Numbered from the stretch's first letter, positions 28,749 to 38,452 are shown. The stretch is 64,000 nt of DNA from CBDBBY01 sp965205055 (GCA_965205055.1 OZ242030.1:1674001-1738000), one strand, 5' to 3'. Notes: generated from the letters alone by a model not told the origin. A program made the numbers and translations.

Positions 28749-28825
28749 TGGTACCGCCTCCCCGGCTTGAACGGGGGACCTCTAGATCCACAATCTAGCG
28801 CTCTAACCAACTGAGCTAAGGCGGC
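28749..28825 (-). tRNA. tRNA-His (GUG)
   Basis: A 77-base tRNA on the minus strand with encoded CCA. Acceptor arms GCCGCCU and AGGCGGU pair with a G1:U72 pair and discriminator A73. The anticodon stem CUAGA/UCUAG encloses UUGUGGA, anticodon GUG. The T arm is CCCCG/CGGGG with UUCAAGC. The absence of a C73 partner for G-1 fits the atypical tRNA-His class known from many alphaproteobacteria. Confidence 0.95.
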
Positions 28826-28887
28826 ACACGATGTGCTTACCGGTATTGCGAAAAAATTGCAACATTCGCCGGAGCGGCGTGTCAGAA

Positions 28888-29097
28888 TCAGTGCGGCGAT
28901 TTGTCAGAACGGTTCGCGCGCCCGGCCTCTTTCGCTTCCTTGAAGTGGCGGATGGCGTGCTCGAATTTGTCGCGGCAGCCCGGATTGCAGAATCCGACGA
29001 CCTCGCCGCAATACTCCGTCAATGAGTCCGCTTGAACCGGCTTGCCGGACCAAGGGCAGGTCTCATTGATGCAGTCGGCCATGTTGAGTCCGGACAT
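28888..29097 (-). CDS. Small cysteine-rich YHS-like protein
   Basis: A 69-residue protein with NETCPWSGKPVQADSL and VVGFCNPGCRDKFEHAIRHF. The paired cysteines in CPWSG and CNPGC suggest metal binding similar to YHS domains; homologues are often misnamed glutathione S-transferase. No signal peptide. It lies between tRNA-His and the COQ10-like gene. The start is either the ATG at 29097 or the one at 29082, where family members usually begin (MADC...). Confidence 0.72.
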   Translation of the reverse strand: MSGLNMADCINETCPWSGKPVQADSLTEYCGEVVGFCNPGCRDKFEHAIRHFKEAKEAGRANRSDKSPH

Positions 29098-29170
29098 TCA
29101 TTTCTCCACAGAATTCGCGGCAAGATCCGATGCGCAGGCAACAACCTTCATTGCTCGGCGGAATTCGCCT

Positions 29171-29626
29171 TCAGCGATAAAGTTCTGCCGCGCGCTGTTC
29201 AAATGCGGCAACGATCTGTTGATGCGCCTTCAAGAAAGTCTTGGTGAACACATTTTCTGTCATTCGAGATTTGAACTTGAAATCCACTTTGAATTGAACC
29301 TCGCAGCAATCCTTCCGGATATCCGCGAAACGCCACTCCACCTTCAATAACGCAAGCGGATTGAACGGCCTTTCCATGTTTTCAACGACAATGTGCCGTG
29401 CAACCGGATCAAGCGTTACCTTGGACTCCGTCCGAACATGTTTCACCAGAAATGTAATCTTCATCTCCGCGTGCAAGATCTGTTTTCCGTCGATGGCTTC
29501 TGCCGCCCGCACCTCCGTACCGGAACACAGCGGAACGAACTCCGGATAGGAATCGATGTCGGCCACGAGGTCGTACATCTGCTTCGCGGAGTAAGGCACG
29601 GTGCGGGTTTCGGTATGTGTAGTCAT
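29171..29626 (-). CDS. COQ10/RatA-type START-domain protein
   Basis: A 151-residue SRPBCC/START protein, the bacterial counterpart of mitochondrial Coq10, which binds ubiquinone and supports its use in respiration. The conserved pattern is YSAKQMYDLVADIDSYPEFV at the start, followed by the beta-grip with RPFNPLALLKVEWRF and DFKFKSRM, and the long C-terminal helix. The length is normal. A RatA-like toxin role reported in E. coli is not assumed here. Confidence 0.9.
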   Translation of the reverse strand: MTTHTETRTVPYSAKQMYDLVADIDSYPEFVPLCSGTEVRAAEAIDGKQILHAEMKITFLVKHVRTESKVTLDPVARHIVVENMERPFNPLALLKVEWRFADIRKDCCEVQFKVDFKFKSRMTENVFTKTFLKAHQQIVAAFEQRAAELYR

Positions 29627-29922
29627 AACTTCTGGACCATGATCAGTCAGTTGGAACAGATAAGTCCGGCTGATCGGATTTGCAAAGAATCAAACAACCC
29701 GAGTGGGCGCGGCGCTCGCCGGAAATGCAACATCCGCTTCTGTCGCTTGGCTGCTCGGGTCGATGCCGTCTCCGACCCTCCCGCGAATTGTCACGGAAGA
29801 CTGCCGATCCGGAATTACTTTGTTCGGCTGAATTGCTCGCTGGGCACGCGCGACTGACTCGCGAAGGACCAAACGCTTCGATGTAATCTGTCATCTGGCG
29901 AACGCCATTCCTCCCGCATTCT

Positions 29923-30399
29923 TCAGCGACGGCCCGTCATCGGACCTCCGGGCATCCGAAGCCGTTCCGCATTCGCAGCCTCCCGAGCCGCGACGAGCCT
30001 GTCCGCCGCGTTGCGGCCGAACTTTACGGCAAGCTTTTTCCTGCGGGCGGCCGACAGTTTGGACTCGTCGCACATCCTGACGATTTCGGCGTCATACGAA
30101 TCCGCAACGATGACGCCCGTCAGGCCGGGCAGAAGCTCGACAGGGAAATGAGTCCCGACCGCCCAGAAAAAACGATCGCAGAACGGCAAATAGCCCTCCC
30201 ATTTCGCGTCGGACATGAAATCCGTTCGCGACGATTTGCACTCGACGATCCACATTTCGCCCTTCGGCCCGAGCGCGAACACGTCGACCCTCAGCCCTGG
30301 CTCGGGCGTGAATTCCTCCAGAGTGCAAAAGTCGAGTTGCCGGAGATGGCGGCAAACGCCTTTGGCCAGCAACTGCCCGGGACTCAATTGAAGAGCCAT
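29923..30399 (-). CDS. mmcB: MmcB-family DNA repair protein
   Basis: A 158-residue protein of the alphaproteobacterial MmcB family (DUF1052), a nuclease-like protein required for mitomycin C resistance in Caulobacter. The fold is PD-(D/E)xK-like: PEPGLRVDVFALGPKGEMWI contributes the acidic residue and IVECKSSRTDFMSD the ExK motif. The ATG at 30399 has a very good ribosome binding site (GGGAGGAGG), which decides the start over longer options. It is divergent from the 5-FCL gene. Confidence 0.88.
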   Translation of the reverse strand: MALQLSPGQLLAKGVCRHLRQLDFCTLEEFTPEPGLRVDVFALGPKGEMWIVECKSSRTDFMSDAKWEGYLPFCDRFFWAVGTHFPVELLPGLTGVIVADSYDAEIVRMCDESKLSAARRKKLAVKFGRNAADRLVAAREAANAERLRMPGGPMTGRR

Positions 30400-30630
30400 G
30401 CCTCCTCCCAACTTGCGCTGCGCGCGGCGCACCATTGCAGGCCCGCCATTGCATTGGCGATGGCCGCAACGCTTGCCGTTGTCGCGGACATGTCGAATAA
30501 GCTTTAATGACAACAGCGACCAAACTCCAGATTCGGAGCGGATCGGTTTGCCGGTCTGCAATGCAAAGGACAATCCTCGGTCGCGTCCGACACGGCAGCG
30601 TCGATACACGACGCTTGGAGGGTTTGCTCA

Positions 30631-31215
30631 TTGGCAAACGACGAACTGACGAAAGCAAAAAAGAATGCCCGGTCCGCGGCGACGCGCCTAAGGTCTGAAG
30701 CGTTCAGCCAAGCCGCGGCCTCGACCGCAGCGAATATGCTGGCGAACCACCTTGAAACTTTCCCTGAAGTTTGGCCGATAGCAGGATATCTTCCGATCAG
30801 GACGGAGATCGACCCCCGGCCCGCGATGGAGTTCCTGCATCGCGCCGGCCGGTCGATTTGCGTTCCCGTCGTTGAAACATCAGATCAACCCTTGAGGTTC
30901 AGGGAATGGACCCCTTGTTCCAATCTTGTGAAAGCTGCATACGGTGTCGCCGTTCCCGAAAAGGGGCTTTGGATCAACCCTTGCGTCATAGTCGTCCCGC
31001 TGTTGGCCTATGACCGGAATGGCCGCAGGCTCGGTTACGGCGGTGGCTACTATGATCGCACTATCGCCGCATGCCGCGCCAGCCGTTCTGCGGTTGCCGT
31101 GGGATTCGCGTTTTCCGGTCAGGAACTTGAGCGCGTTCCTGCGGACGACTTCGACCAAATGCTTGACGCTGTCGCCACTGAATGCGGCATCGTCCAATTC
31201 CGACAACCGAGATAG
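30631..31215 (+). CDS. 5-formyltetrahydrofolate cyclo-ligase
   Basis: A 194-residue enzyme that converts 5-formyl-THF to 5,10-methenyl-THF with ATP. The ATP/Mg site PLLAYDRNGRRLGYGGGYYD is complete, and the substrate loop GYLPIRTEIDPRPAM is present. The start is TTG at 30631, preceded at a normal distance by GGAGGGT. It is followed after 15 bases by ymdB, an arrangement common in alphaproteobacteria. A 6S RNA gene is often found upstream of this gene, but I could not identify one in the 230-base gap. Confidence 0.93.
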   Translation: MANDELTKAKKNARSAATRLRSEAFSQAAASTAANMLANHLETFPEVWPIAGYLPIRTEIDPRPAMEFLHRAGRSICVPVVETSDQPLRFREWTPCSNLVKAAYGVAVPEKGLWINPCVIVVPLLAYDRNGRRLGYGGGYYDRTIAACRASRSAVAVGFAFSGQELERVPADDFDQMLDAVATECGIVQFRQPR

Positions 31216-31230
31216 ACCGAAACTCTGACG

Positions 31231-32043
31231 ATGAAAATTTTGTTTTTAGGCGATGTGGTGGGACGAAGTGGCCGAAGCGCGATTTCGGATCGCCTCCGCG
31301 ACCTCCGCGACTCATGGAAAGTGGATTTCGTTGTTGCCAACTGCGAAAACGCCACTCAAGGCAACGGCCTTACGCCGACCCACGCCAGAACGCTGTTGGC
31401 TGCCGGCATCGATTGCATCACGCTCGGCGACCACGCGTTCGATCAACGCGAAACGCTTCCCTTCGTCGACAAAGAGCCGCGCATCGTCGCACCATTGAAC
31501 TGGTCAAGACACCCGCCGGGCAAAGGCGCCTGCGTCTTTGAAGCCGGCAGCGGACGCCGGGTTCTGGTCGTATCGGCGCTAGGCAGAACCTTCATGAAAC
31601 AGGCTTTCGAAGACCCTTTCCATGCAGTCAAGCACGAACTGGCGAAGCATCCTCTGGGTGTTTCGGTGAACGCGTCGATTGTCGACATCCACGCTGAAGC
31701 AACCTCCGAAAAGTGCGCGATGGGCTTCTGGTGCGACGGGCACGCGACGCTTGTGGCGGGAACGCACACTCACATTCCCACCTCCGATGCGCGGATATTG
31801 CCGGGCGGCACGGCTTACATATCCGATGCCGGCATGTGCGGCGATTACGAATCTGTAATCGGGATGAAAAAAGAGGAGCCTATGAAACGGTTCACAACCG
31901 GATTGGGCAGGTCCAAACTGGAGCCCTCCGCAGGCGCAGCTACGATTTGCGGGATATTCGTCGAGACCGATGCCGCTACCGGCAAGGCGATTCGCGTTGC
32001 GCCTATCCGAGTTGGAGGAACGCTGAGCCAAGCGGAACCTTGA
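31231..32043 (+). CDS. YmdB-family metallophosphoesterase
   Basis: A 270-residue calcineurin-like phosphodiesterase of the TIGR00282/YmdB family, known in Bacillus to hydrolyse 2',3'-cyclic nucleotides and affect RNA decay and biofilm choice. Metal-binding motifs are visible: MKILFLGDVVGRSG, VANCENAT, ITLGDHAFDQ, DIHAEATSEK and VAGTHTHIPTSDARI. The length is normal and no residue looks lost. It is probably cotranscribed with the cyclo-ligase. Confidence 0.92.
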   Translation: MKILFLGDVVGRSGRSAISDRLRDLRDSWKVDFVVANCENATQGNGLTPTHARTLLAAGIDCITLGDHAFDQRETLPFVDKEPRIVAPLNWSRHPPGKGACVFEAGSGRRVLVVSALGRTFMKQAFEDPFHAVKHELAKHPLGVSVNASIVDIHAEATSEKCAMGFWCDGHATLVAGTHTHIPTSDARILPGGTAYISDAGMCGDYESVIGMKKEEPMKRFTTGLGRSKLEPSAGAATICGIFVETDAATGKAIRVAPIRVGGTLSQAEP

Positions 32044-32127
32044 GTCCCGCGGCGCAACTCTCCCGTATACGGCGCTGATTTGCATGACGCATTGTTATGA
32101 ATTCGGCGGACAGGAAGGAAACGCGAT

Positions 32128-32814
32128 TTGCGAGCACCGCTTTCGGTCATCATTCCGACTTTGAATTCGACCGCGGTGCTCGGCCCGACAGCGGCGTCGC
32201 TGATGGAAGGTGTCGACGCGGGCATCGTGAGGGAACTTGTGATCAGCGACGGCGGTTCGTCCGATTCAATCGCCCGGATTGCCGAAGAACTGGGCGCGAT
32301 TTTTGTCGAAGGCCGCCGCGGACGGGGCATCCAGCTCGCAGCAGGGGCGCGAGCGGCGAGCGGCAAATGGATGCTGTTCATTCATGCCGACACGCAGGTC
32401 TGCGCAGGTTGGAGTTCCGTCGTAAGCTCCCACATGTCTTCGCGGCCAGAAATTGCGGGATATTTCAGGCTTCGATTCAGGTCCGCCGGCGTCGCGCCTC
32501 GATTCGTCGCAGCATGGGCGAATTTTCGTTCAAAGCGGCTTGGCCTTCCGTACGGTGATCAAGGCTTGCTGATTTCGAGAAATCATTACGACCGAATCGG
32601 CGGGTATTCGGACATTCCGCTCATGGAGGACGTCGAGATCGTGCGAAGGCTTGAAGGGCGAATGCGGATGCTGGATTGCGACGCATTGACCAGCGCATCC
32701 AGATACTTGGAGGAAGGGTGGTTTCGAAGGGGTTCAAGGAACTTGTCGACTCTGGCAAAATACTTGCTGGGCGCGTCTCCCGAGTCATTGGTCAAAGGCT
32801 ACGAGCGCAGCTGA
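32128..32814 (+). CDS. Family 2 glycosyltransferase (TIGR04283 type)
   Basis: A 228-residue GT-A glycosyltransferase. The nucleotide-sugar site is seen in LSVIIPTLNS and ELVISDGGSSDSIARIAEEL, the DXD-like motif in FIHADTQV, and the acceptor-side LPYGDQGLLISRNHYDRIGG and PLMEDVEIVRRL. It matches the TIGR04283 group, members of which are named for arsenosugar-like compounds, but the acceptor here is unknown. The start is TTG at 32128 with AGGAAGGA upstream. It ends 11 bases from the converging exporter gene. Confidence 0.85.
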   Translation: MRAPLSVIIPTLNSTAVLGPTAASLMEGVDAGIVRELVISDGGSSDSIARIAEELGAIFVEGRRGRGIQLAAGARAASGKWMLFIHADTQVCAGWSSVVSSHMSSRPEIAGYFRLRFRSAGVAPRFVAAWANFRSKRLGLPYGDQGLLISRNHYDRIGGYSDIPLMEDVEIVRRLEGRMRMLDCDALTSASRYLEEGWFRRGSRNLSTLAKYLLGASPESLVKGYERS

Positions 32815-32825
32815 ATCCGCCTGCG

Positions 32826-34589
32826 CTACATCATCTGCAGCTTGTACAGCGAACTGTATATTCCGTTCAGGTCCATTAGATCGTCATGGGTTCCCTGCTC
32901 CGCGACCTCGCCCTTGTGCAGGACGATAATCGAGTCCGCGTTGCGTATCGTCGCCAGCCTGTGCGCTACAATAATTGTCGTCCGGTCCTTGTAATGCTCC
33001 GCAAGATTTTCGTGGATTCTTCTTTCCGTCCTTGCATCCAGCGCCGAGGTCGATTCGTCCAGAAGCAGGATGCGCGTTCCCCGCAGCAACGCCCTTGCAA
33101 GTGCGACGCGCTGCCGTTGACCTCCTGAAAGATTGCTGCCCCGCGGTCCGCAGCGCGAATCCAATCCTTCCTTGAGATTTTCAGCCATCTGATCGACGAG
33201 CGCCGCGCTTGTCGCGCGGTCGAATTCCTCCTGGCCAGCCTCCGGATTGCCCAGCATGACATTCTCTCTGACGGTGAGATCGAATATCCCCGGCTCTTGA
33301 GGCACGACTCCGAACAGCCCTCTCAGCTCTTCGACGGCGAACGTTCTGATGTCCTTGCCTGCAATCAAGATATTGCCTGATTTGACTTCGAAAATGCGGG
33401 TCAGCAAATTGATCAAAGTTGACTTTCCTGCCCCGGAAAACCCGACAAGCGCCGTTGTCTTGCGCGGGCTCAATTCGGCCGAGAATTTCGACAGCACCGG
33501 CACATGATCTCCGAAATCGAAATCCACGCGGTCGAATTTCAGAACTGCTTCGCCTGCATCGGGATTGACCATCATCTCTTTCGACGGACTCACGATCATC
33601 GGTTTCATGTCGAAGACAGCGCGCACGCGTCCCATGGGCACTTTCACGCGCGCCCATGCGGTCGTCACGTGACCCAATCTCTTCAGCGGATCGAAAATCA
33701 GAACCACCGCCGTGAAGAAGCTCATGAATTGGCCGATGGTTTTATCGCCGTCGATAACTTCGTTTCCGGCGATAAACAGCATGCCGAAAAACCCGATGCC
33801 TGCAGCAATGTCCACCATGGCCGGCGTTCCGGCTTGGCCGACCTCGGTTTTAACAACCGCTTTTTGATTCTTGACGCAGGTTTCCCGCACCTTGCCGAAC
33901 TGATCGCGCTCCAATCCGAACAGCTTGATCACGAGCACTCCATGAAAAACCTCGTCGAGCAGCGACATTATGTCGGTGGCAGTCAGCTTCGCGACTCTTG
34001 CGGCTCTTCCAGTCAGCACCTGCATCGTCCGGACGGGGGTAAAAAGGAGCGGTATCCCTGCGATAGCTATCAATGTCCAAAACCAGTCGATCCTTATTGT
34101 GACGAACAAAAGCGAAGCGAGCGCTATGGAGTCCCTGATCGCAGGCGCGAGCAACGCGGACCAGACTGTCTTGACTTCCTCCGAGTCCACGAGGATCCGT
34201 TCCAGCAAGCCGCCCGGTTCGTGCTCCGAAAAAAATGAATAATCCAGCTGCAGAACCTGCCGCATCAGATCCATGCGAAGATTCAACTTAACCCACTCCC
34301 CTACCCGCGCGGTTATCCAGCGTTGGATAAAGCCGGCAATGCCGCGAATCGTGAATACCGCGAATACGCCAAGTCCAAGCCATACGAGCGCGCTTCGATC
34401 ACTCTCGAGGAAAACGGTATCGAACATCGGCCCGATCAGGTAGCTCAGAACGCCAAGCATGCTGCCTTGGATCGCCATGAATACCAAAGCCGCGCCGATC
34501 CAATGGGAATGGCGGCGCACGTAGCTGCTCCAGAACCATCTCAGCAATGCACTGGTGCTGTAGGTCGCAGAAGTGAAGTCCAAACTCAA
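32826..34589 (-). CDS. ABC exporter with fused membrane and ATPase domains (MsbA-like)
   Basis: A 587-residue half-transporter. The N-terminal half has six membrane spans (about residues 30-310). The ATPase half has Walker A VGFSGAGKSTL, Q-loop VVPQEPGIF, signature NLSGGQRQRVALARAL, Walker B ILLLDESTSALD and H-loop IVAHRLATI. It acts as a homodimer in the inner membrane. MsbA-type lipid export is the most likely role, but drug or peptide exporters look alike by eye. The start appears to be TTG at 34589. Confidence 0.88.
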   Translation of the reverse strand: MSLDFTSATYSTSALLRWFWSSYVRRHSHWIGAALVFMAIQGSMLGVLSYLIGPMFDTVFLESDRSALVWLGLGVFAVFTIRGIAGFIQRWITARVGEWVKLNLRMDLMRQVLQLDYSFFSEHEPGGLLERILVDSEEVKTVWSALLAPAIRDSIALASLLFVTIRIDWFWTLIAIAGIPLLFTPVRTMQVLTGRAARVAKLTATDIMSLLDEVFHGVLVIKLFGLERDQFGKVRETCVKNQKAVVKTEVGQAGTPAMVDIAAGIGFFGMLFIAGNEVIDGDKTIGQFMSFFTAVVLIFDPLKRLGHVTTAWARVKVPMGRVRAVFDMKPMIVSPSKEMMVNPDAGEAVLKFDRVDFDFGDHVPVLSKFSAELSPRKTTALVGFSGAGKSTLINLLTRIFEVKSGNILIAGKDIRTFAVEELRGLFGVVPQEPGIFDLTVRENVMLGNPEAGQEEFDRATSAALVDQMAENLKEGLDSRCGPRGSNLSGGQRQRVALARALLRGTRILLLDESTSALDARTERRIHENLAEHYKDRTTIIVAHRLATIRNADSIIVLHKGEVAEQGTHDDLMDLNGIYSSLYKLQMM

Positions 34590-35383
34590 TTCGTTACCCT
34601 AGCACTTTCCGGCATGATCTGCTCGGCGGGAAGTCAGTTGAAATGCCGCCTTTTTGTGTCGACAACTTTTAAGATTTCGGCGGTTGGTCATGCATTCTGT
34701 TTATGCCGTGTTGTCTTACGGCCTTGCCCAATGTTCAACCGCTGCGGCGGCGCACCGTATAGCCTTGTCGTTCAGCTTGGCAAGCAGATGCAGTGTGTTT
34801 CCGCAGTTTGCGGTTGAATCTGCGACTTGGAGGTCAGTTGTCGGAGGTTGGATAGGTTCCATTCCCACCGATCTTGGAAACCACCGGACAGCCGACAGTC
34901 GGACCACTCACCCGACTGGGTAGACCAATCTCGACGATCGCGCGACCGGATTTAGCGTCGCATTCCTCAGGTAGGCTCTGAAGAGTTGAAATCGCTGGGA
35001 GCGAAGGCATTGAATCCACATTGATGGGTGGTGAACAGATTTTGCCTTCGACCAATTGAAATATCCGCAGCATCATTGGAAATCGCACTCATCAACACGC
35101 ACTCCGACGCGTGGCCCCCGTCGTCCGCTGGCTTCGGCACCCGGTCCGAAAAACTACCACGCCGAACATTCCCATAGCCGATTGCAACCTTCCGACCCAG
35201 AACTCGGCATTACCCGGCTGGCACCAAGCCACCTTAACCGATATGAATTGACACTGTTCCGAACCTAAACATTCCCTTGACAATCTATAAATTTCGCAAG
35301 ACAAATGTCCGTCGAATCATCCAATGTACATCGACCTTCCATCTCTATTTAATCGTCACTAATCTCATCAGTTAGGTTCAAAA
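34590..35383. other. Intergenic, degraded sequence
   Basis: About 790 bases without a recognisable gene, between housekeeping DNA and the AT-rich toxin-antitoxin-like pair. A minus-strand frame at 34834-35088 is open, but I find no family features in it. Confidence 0.5.
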
Positions 35384-36523
35384 ATGCCCGTTGAACGCAT
35401 GCCTATAACACCGACTGTATTAAAATGGGCAAGGGAACGCGACGGAATTTCTCTCGAATCAATACAAAGATATTTTCCCAAAATTTACCAGTGGGAACAA
35501 GGGCTGGCGCAACCTACATACAAACAACTCGAACGTCTTGCAAGAAAATACAAATACCCCGTAGCAATCTTTTTCTTCCCTGAGCCGCCGCAACTTTCGA
35601 GTCTCAGACACTCCTTTAGAACATTGCAAAACGAACAATTCGATGAAATCCCAAGTGCCATACATTTTATGCTTCGCAAAGCCAAGGTATTGCAAGAAAA
35701 TTTAATTGAACTGAACGTTGATCGAAACAGCAACTTTCATTCGCTTTTTCTGAACATGCAATTTCACGTTGATGACGATATACCATCGATGGCGCGTCGA
35801 GTTCGTGATTATTTTGGAGTAACCATTTCGCAACAGCAATCTTGGAATGATCAATCGACAGCCTTCAACAAGTGGCGCAACGTATTTGAGGAGCAGGGTA
35901 TTGGTGTATTTAAAGACGCATTTAAGCATGAAGACTTTTCAGCGTTTTGTTTATACCACAAACATTTTCCGGTAATATACTTAAACAACTCGGTTGCTAC
36001 TCGCAATATTTTTTCCCTATTTCACGAGCTTTCACACTTGCTCTTCCAGACGAGTGGAATAGAATATCGCCAAAATTTCGTTTACCCGGCCCCAGCGGAA
36101 GGCTCAAACAGGATTGAAGTTTTGTGCAACAAGTTTGCGGCAGAATTTTTACTTCCCAATGAGCACCTCGACAGTGAATTGCGAGACGCTACGCCCGACG
36201 AAAGTGGGGCTTCAGCAATTGCGAGCCGTTACAATGTTTCCAGAGAGCTGGTATTTCGTCGCTTTCTTGATCGGCGGCTAGTAAACTTTAATCAATATAG
36301 GGAAGCCGCCAATCGATGGAAAAGTCAGACACGAACACGTCACGGCGGTGGAGATTATTACAATACGACAATCACATATCTTGGATTACACTACATTGAT
36401 CTGGTATTTTCAAAGTATTACGATGATGAAATCACGGATGACGAGGCAATTGATTATTTGGGAATTAAAGGTACAAGTTTTGCGAAACTTGAAAGAAAGT
36501 TTCATGAAAGAAAAGTGAAGTGA
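35384..36523 (+). CDS. ImmA/IrrE metallopeptidase with N-terminal HTH
   Basis: A 379-residue protein. Residues 1-60 form an Xre-like segment ending in YKQLERLARKYKYPVAIFFF. The centre carries the zinc-peptidase motif FSLFHELSHLLF (HExxH) with the downstream glutamate in EVLCNKFAAEFLLP. ImmA/IrrE proteins cleave repressors or regulate stress and mobile-element genes. The DUF4411 gene starts one base after its stop codon. Base composition is clearly more AT rich than the neighbours, a sign of transfer. Confidence 0.88.
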   Translation: MPVERMPITPTVLKWARERDGISLESIQRYFPKIYQWEQGLAQPTYKQLERLARKYKYPVAIFFFPEPPQLSSLRHSFRTLQNEQFDEIPSAIHFMLRKAKVLQENLIELNVDRNSNFHSLFLNMQFHVDDDIPSMARRVRDYFGVTISQQQSWNDQSTAFNKWRNVFEEQGIGVFKDAFKHEDFSAFCLYHKHFPVIYLNNSVATRNIFSLFHELSHLLFQTSGIEYRQNFVYPAPAEGSNRIEVLCNKFAAEFLLPNEHLDSELRDATPDESGASAIASRYNVSRELVFRRFLDRRLVNFNQYREAANRWKSQTRTRHGGGDYYNTTITYLGLHYIDLVFSKYYDDEITDDEAIDYLGIKGTSFAKLERKFHERKVK

Positions 36524-36524
36524 T

Positions 36525-36989
36525 ATGTATGTGTTTGATACCTCGCCACTTTCGGTAATGTTAAAACATTATTATCAAAGCAGGTTTCCCAGCCTGTGGG
36601 ATAATTTTGAGCGACTGATAAATCTCGGAGAAGTGATTTCGGTTTCCGAAGTATTTTATGAGCTAGAAAAAGGTCCGCTTTCCCGAAATCAATGGGTTAA
36701 TGCCAATAAATTTATGTTTACGATTGCTACTGAAAATGAGGCGCATTTTGTCCGAAACATATTTGCTACAGAGCAATTTATGGGTCAATGGAAGGAGAAG
36801 AATATTGAAGGGGGGAATCCGTTCGCGGATCCATTTGTAGTTGCTAAAGCTGCCGTGAATGACGGAATTGTAGTTACTCTCGAAACTAAAAAACCAAACT
36901 CCTCCAGCATTCCTAACATTTGCGAACACTTTGGAGTTCCATGTATAAATTTGGAAGGATTCATGAATCGTGTTTGTTGGACATTTTGA
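36525..36989 (+). CDS. DUF4411 PIN-like protein
   Basis: A 154-residue protein of the DUF4411 family, PIN-like and probably an RNase toxin. MYVFDTSPLS holds the first acidic residue, EVFYELEKG the second, and GGNPFADPFVVAKAAV the third cluster. It is preceded immediately by an ImmA/IrrE protein, the combination usually listed as a type II toxin-antitoxin system; the upstream gene would be the antitoxin or regulator. Codon use is AT rich like its partner. All acidic positions appear intact. Confidence 0.85.
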   Translation: MYVFDTSPLSVMLKHYYQSRFPSLWDNFERLINLGEVISVSEVFYELEKGPLSRNQWVNANKFMFTIATENEAHFVRNIFATEQFMGQWKEKNIEGGNPFADPFVVAKAAVNDGIVVTLETKKPNSSSIPNICEHFGVPCINLEGFMNRVCWTF

Positions 36990-37267
36990 ACGTCTTCACA
37001 ACACTTTATCCGGAAGCAGATGAACATAGATCTCTGGAAGAAGTGCCTTGGTTTCGCATAATATATGGTGATGGGTTCGGTGACTGGCCGGCAGATAGCC
37101 TGGTGACACGATCTTATCAGAGCTTGACCTAGAGTTCCGTGACCTCGCCGAGATTTGGTATCTTTTGTCATCAATCAACCTAACACAGACGCCAAACACG
37201 CCCTGCAACGAGACCACCAAGACGCAATATATAGGCCCTCGGGATCGAGCTGAAAGCGATTTGACGA

Positions 37268-37570
37268 ATGAAAAAGGGGTTTTGGTCGAACCGTTCCTAC
37301 CGCCGCCGGCCAAGAGGGGCGTCCCGCACGATCGATTTTCGGACGGTGGTCAACGCGATCAAGTACATGCTCGACACCGAGTGCCAGTGGCGGACATTTC
37401 CCCTTTGTTTTCTGCCCTTTACGACGGTTCGGAACTATTTTTACACGTGGCGCAACGACGGGGGATACGACCGGATGATGGACAGGCTTCGCGTCTTCGG
37501 ACGCGAACTGGCGGGGCGCCCCGAGATTCAGATCGCGGCGGCGCTCAATATCCAGTCGGGATGTCAATAA
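37268..37570 (+). pseudogene. IS5-family transposase, N-terminal fragment
   Basis: The frame encodes WSNRSYRRRPRGASRTIDFR, MLDTECQWRTFP and FYTWRNDGGYDRMMDRLR, the N-terminal DUF4096 region of IS5-type transposases. It breaks off at the IS21-like end, whose bases supply the stop codon. The catalytic domain is missing. Confidence 0.85.
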
Positions 37571-37610
37571 GCATCTAATCATGCCCCTTTTAGGCGTCTA
37601 ACAGTGCCCC
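37562..37610 (+). repeat. IS21-like terminus, facing right
   Basis: The stretch begins TGTCAATAAG and has two subterminal repeats, GCATCTAATCATGCCCC and GCGTCTAACAGTGCCCC, the same architecture as the IS21 end at 2330-2382. It cuts off the IS5 fragment. Its inverted partner is at 40421-40488. Confidence 0.65.
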
Positions 37611-37990
37611 ATCGAGGAGTAGTTTTTTGGAGGGGCAAGAGCAAGCTTTCGGATGGGGTCGAAGCGTGAAGGTTGTTTCGAGATCATGCCGTGGTCGCGA
37701 GCAACGACCGGACGCGAAAAGTAGGGCGACGGAGTGATCGGCGTAACGTGGCAGACCGCTTAACCTCGCATACCTCGCAACAATCTTTGATGGAAGCGGG
37801 TCATCTGCGGAAATGGCGGTCAGGATCCGCGCGCGGAACTCGTATGGTTACTTCGGGGTATGCCTTCCTTCCGTCATTGGCCTCTTCCTTTGAATGTCCG
37901 GCTCATCTTTTTGGTCTTTTGCTCTCAGAAAATCCCTTGCGTTTTGCGCGCGGAAGGGATTCACGGGGATTGGCAGCACTGGAGGGCGGG
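37611..37990. other. Intergenic inside the IS21-like bracket
   Basis: Where istA would be expected, no IstA-like sequence is recognisable. Nothing else is identified. Confidence 0.45.
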
Positions 37991-38452
37991 ATGCGCAAAA
38001 AGATTAGCTTCGAGGACTTCGAAAAACATATGAATGAGATATCGGCCAACGGGGATCCGCTTGAAAAGCTGGCCGCTACGGTTGATTTCGAACGGTTCCG
38101 GCCGACCCTCGAAGAGGCCGCAGGATGTCCTCGCGGTGCCAATGAAGACGGCCCGACGGACGATACGGTTGTGAAATTCAAGATGCTCGTGCTGCAGAGA
38201 CTTCATGAGATGTCGCTCGACGCGACCAGTACGATGGTGTGCGACCGGCTGAGCTGGATGCGCTTTTGCGGTCTCGGACTGCACGACCCAGTGCCGGATG
38301 CAAACACGCTTGGGGAATTTCGCGATACGCTGATCAAAGCGGGTGTGCTGGATGAACTATTTCGAGAATTCTATCAAACTGCCAGAGCAGCCGGATACAT
38401 TCCCCGGCCGGGTCGGATGGTGGACGCAACCCTTGTCGCCAAGCCCCGCTAG
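37991..38452 (+). pseudogene. IS5/IS1182-type transposase, N-terminal fragment
   Basis: A 153-residue piece beginning MRKKISFEDFEKHMNEIS, with KFKMLVLQRLHEMSLDATST, VCDRLSWMRFCGLGLHDPVP and GRMVDATLVAKPR before a TAG stop. This is the DUF772 region plus the first catalytic acid (VDATLV) of an IS5-group transposase. The remaining DDE domain is absent. The sequence after it leads within 100 bases into the ADP-ribosylglycohydrolase gene. Confidence 0.85.

Noticed and set aside
30400..30630. 6S RNA gene upstream of the 5-FCL gene
   Set aside because: The location is typical, but I could not find the long, interrupted hairpin with a central bubble.
34834..35088. Possible small protein on the minus strand
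   Set aside because: Open frame without recognisable start signal or family features in an otherwise degraded region.
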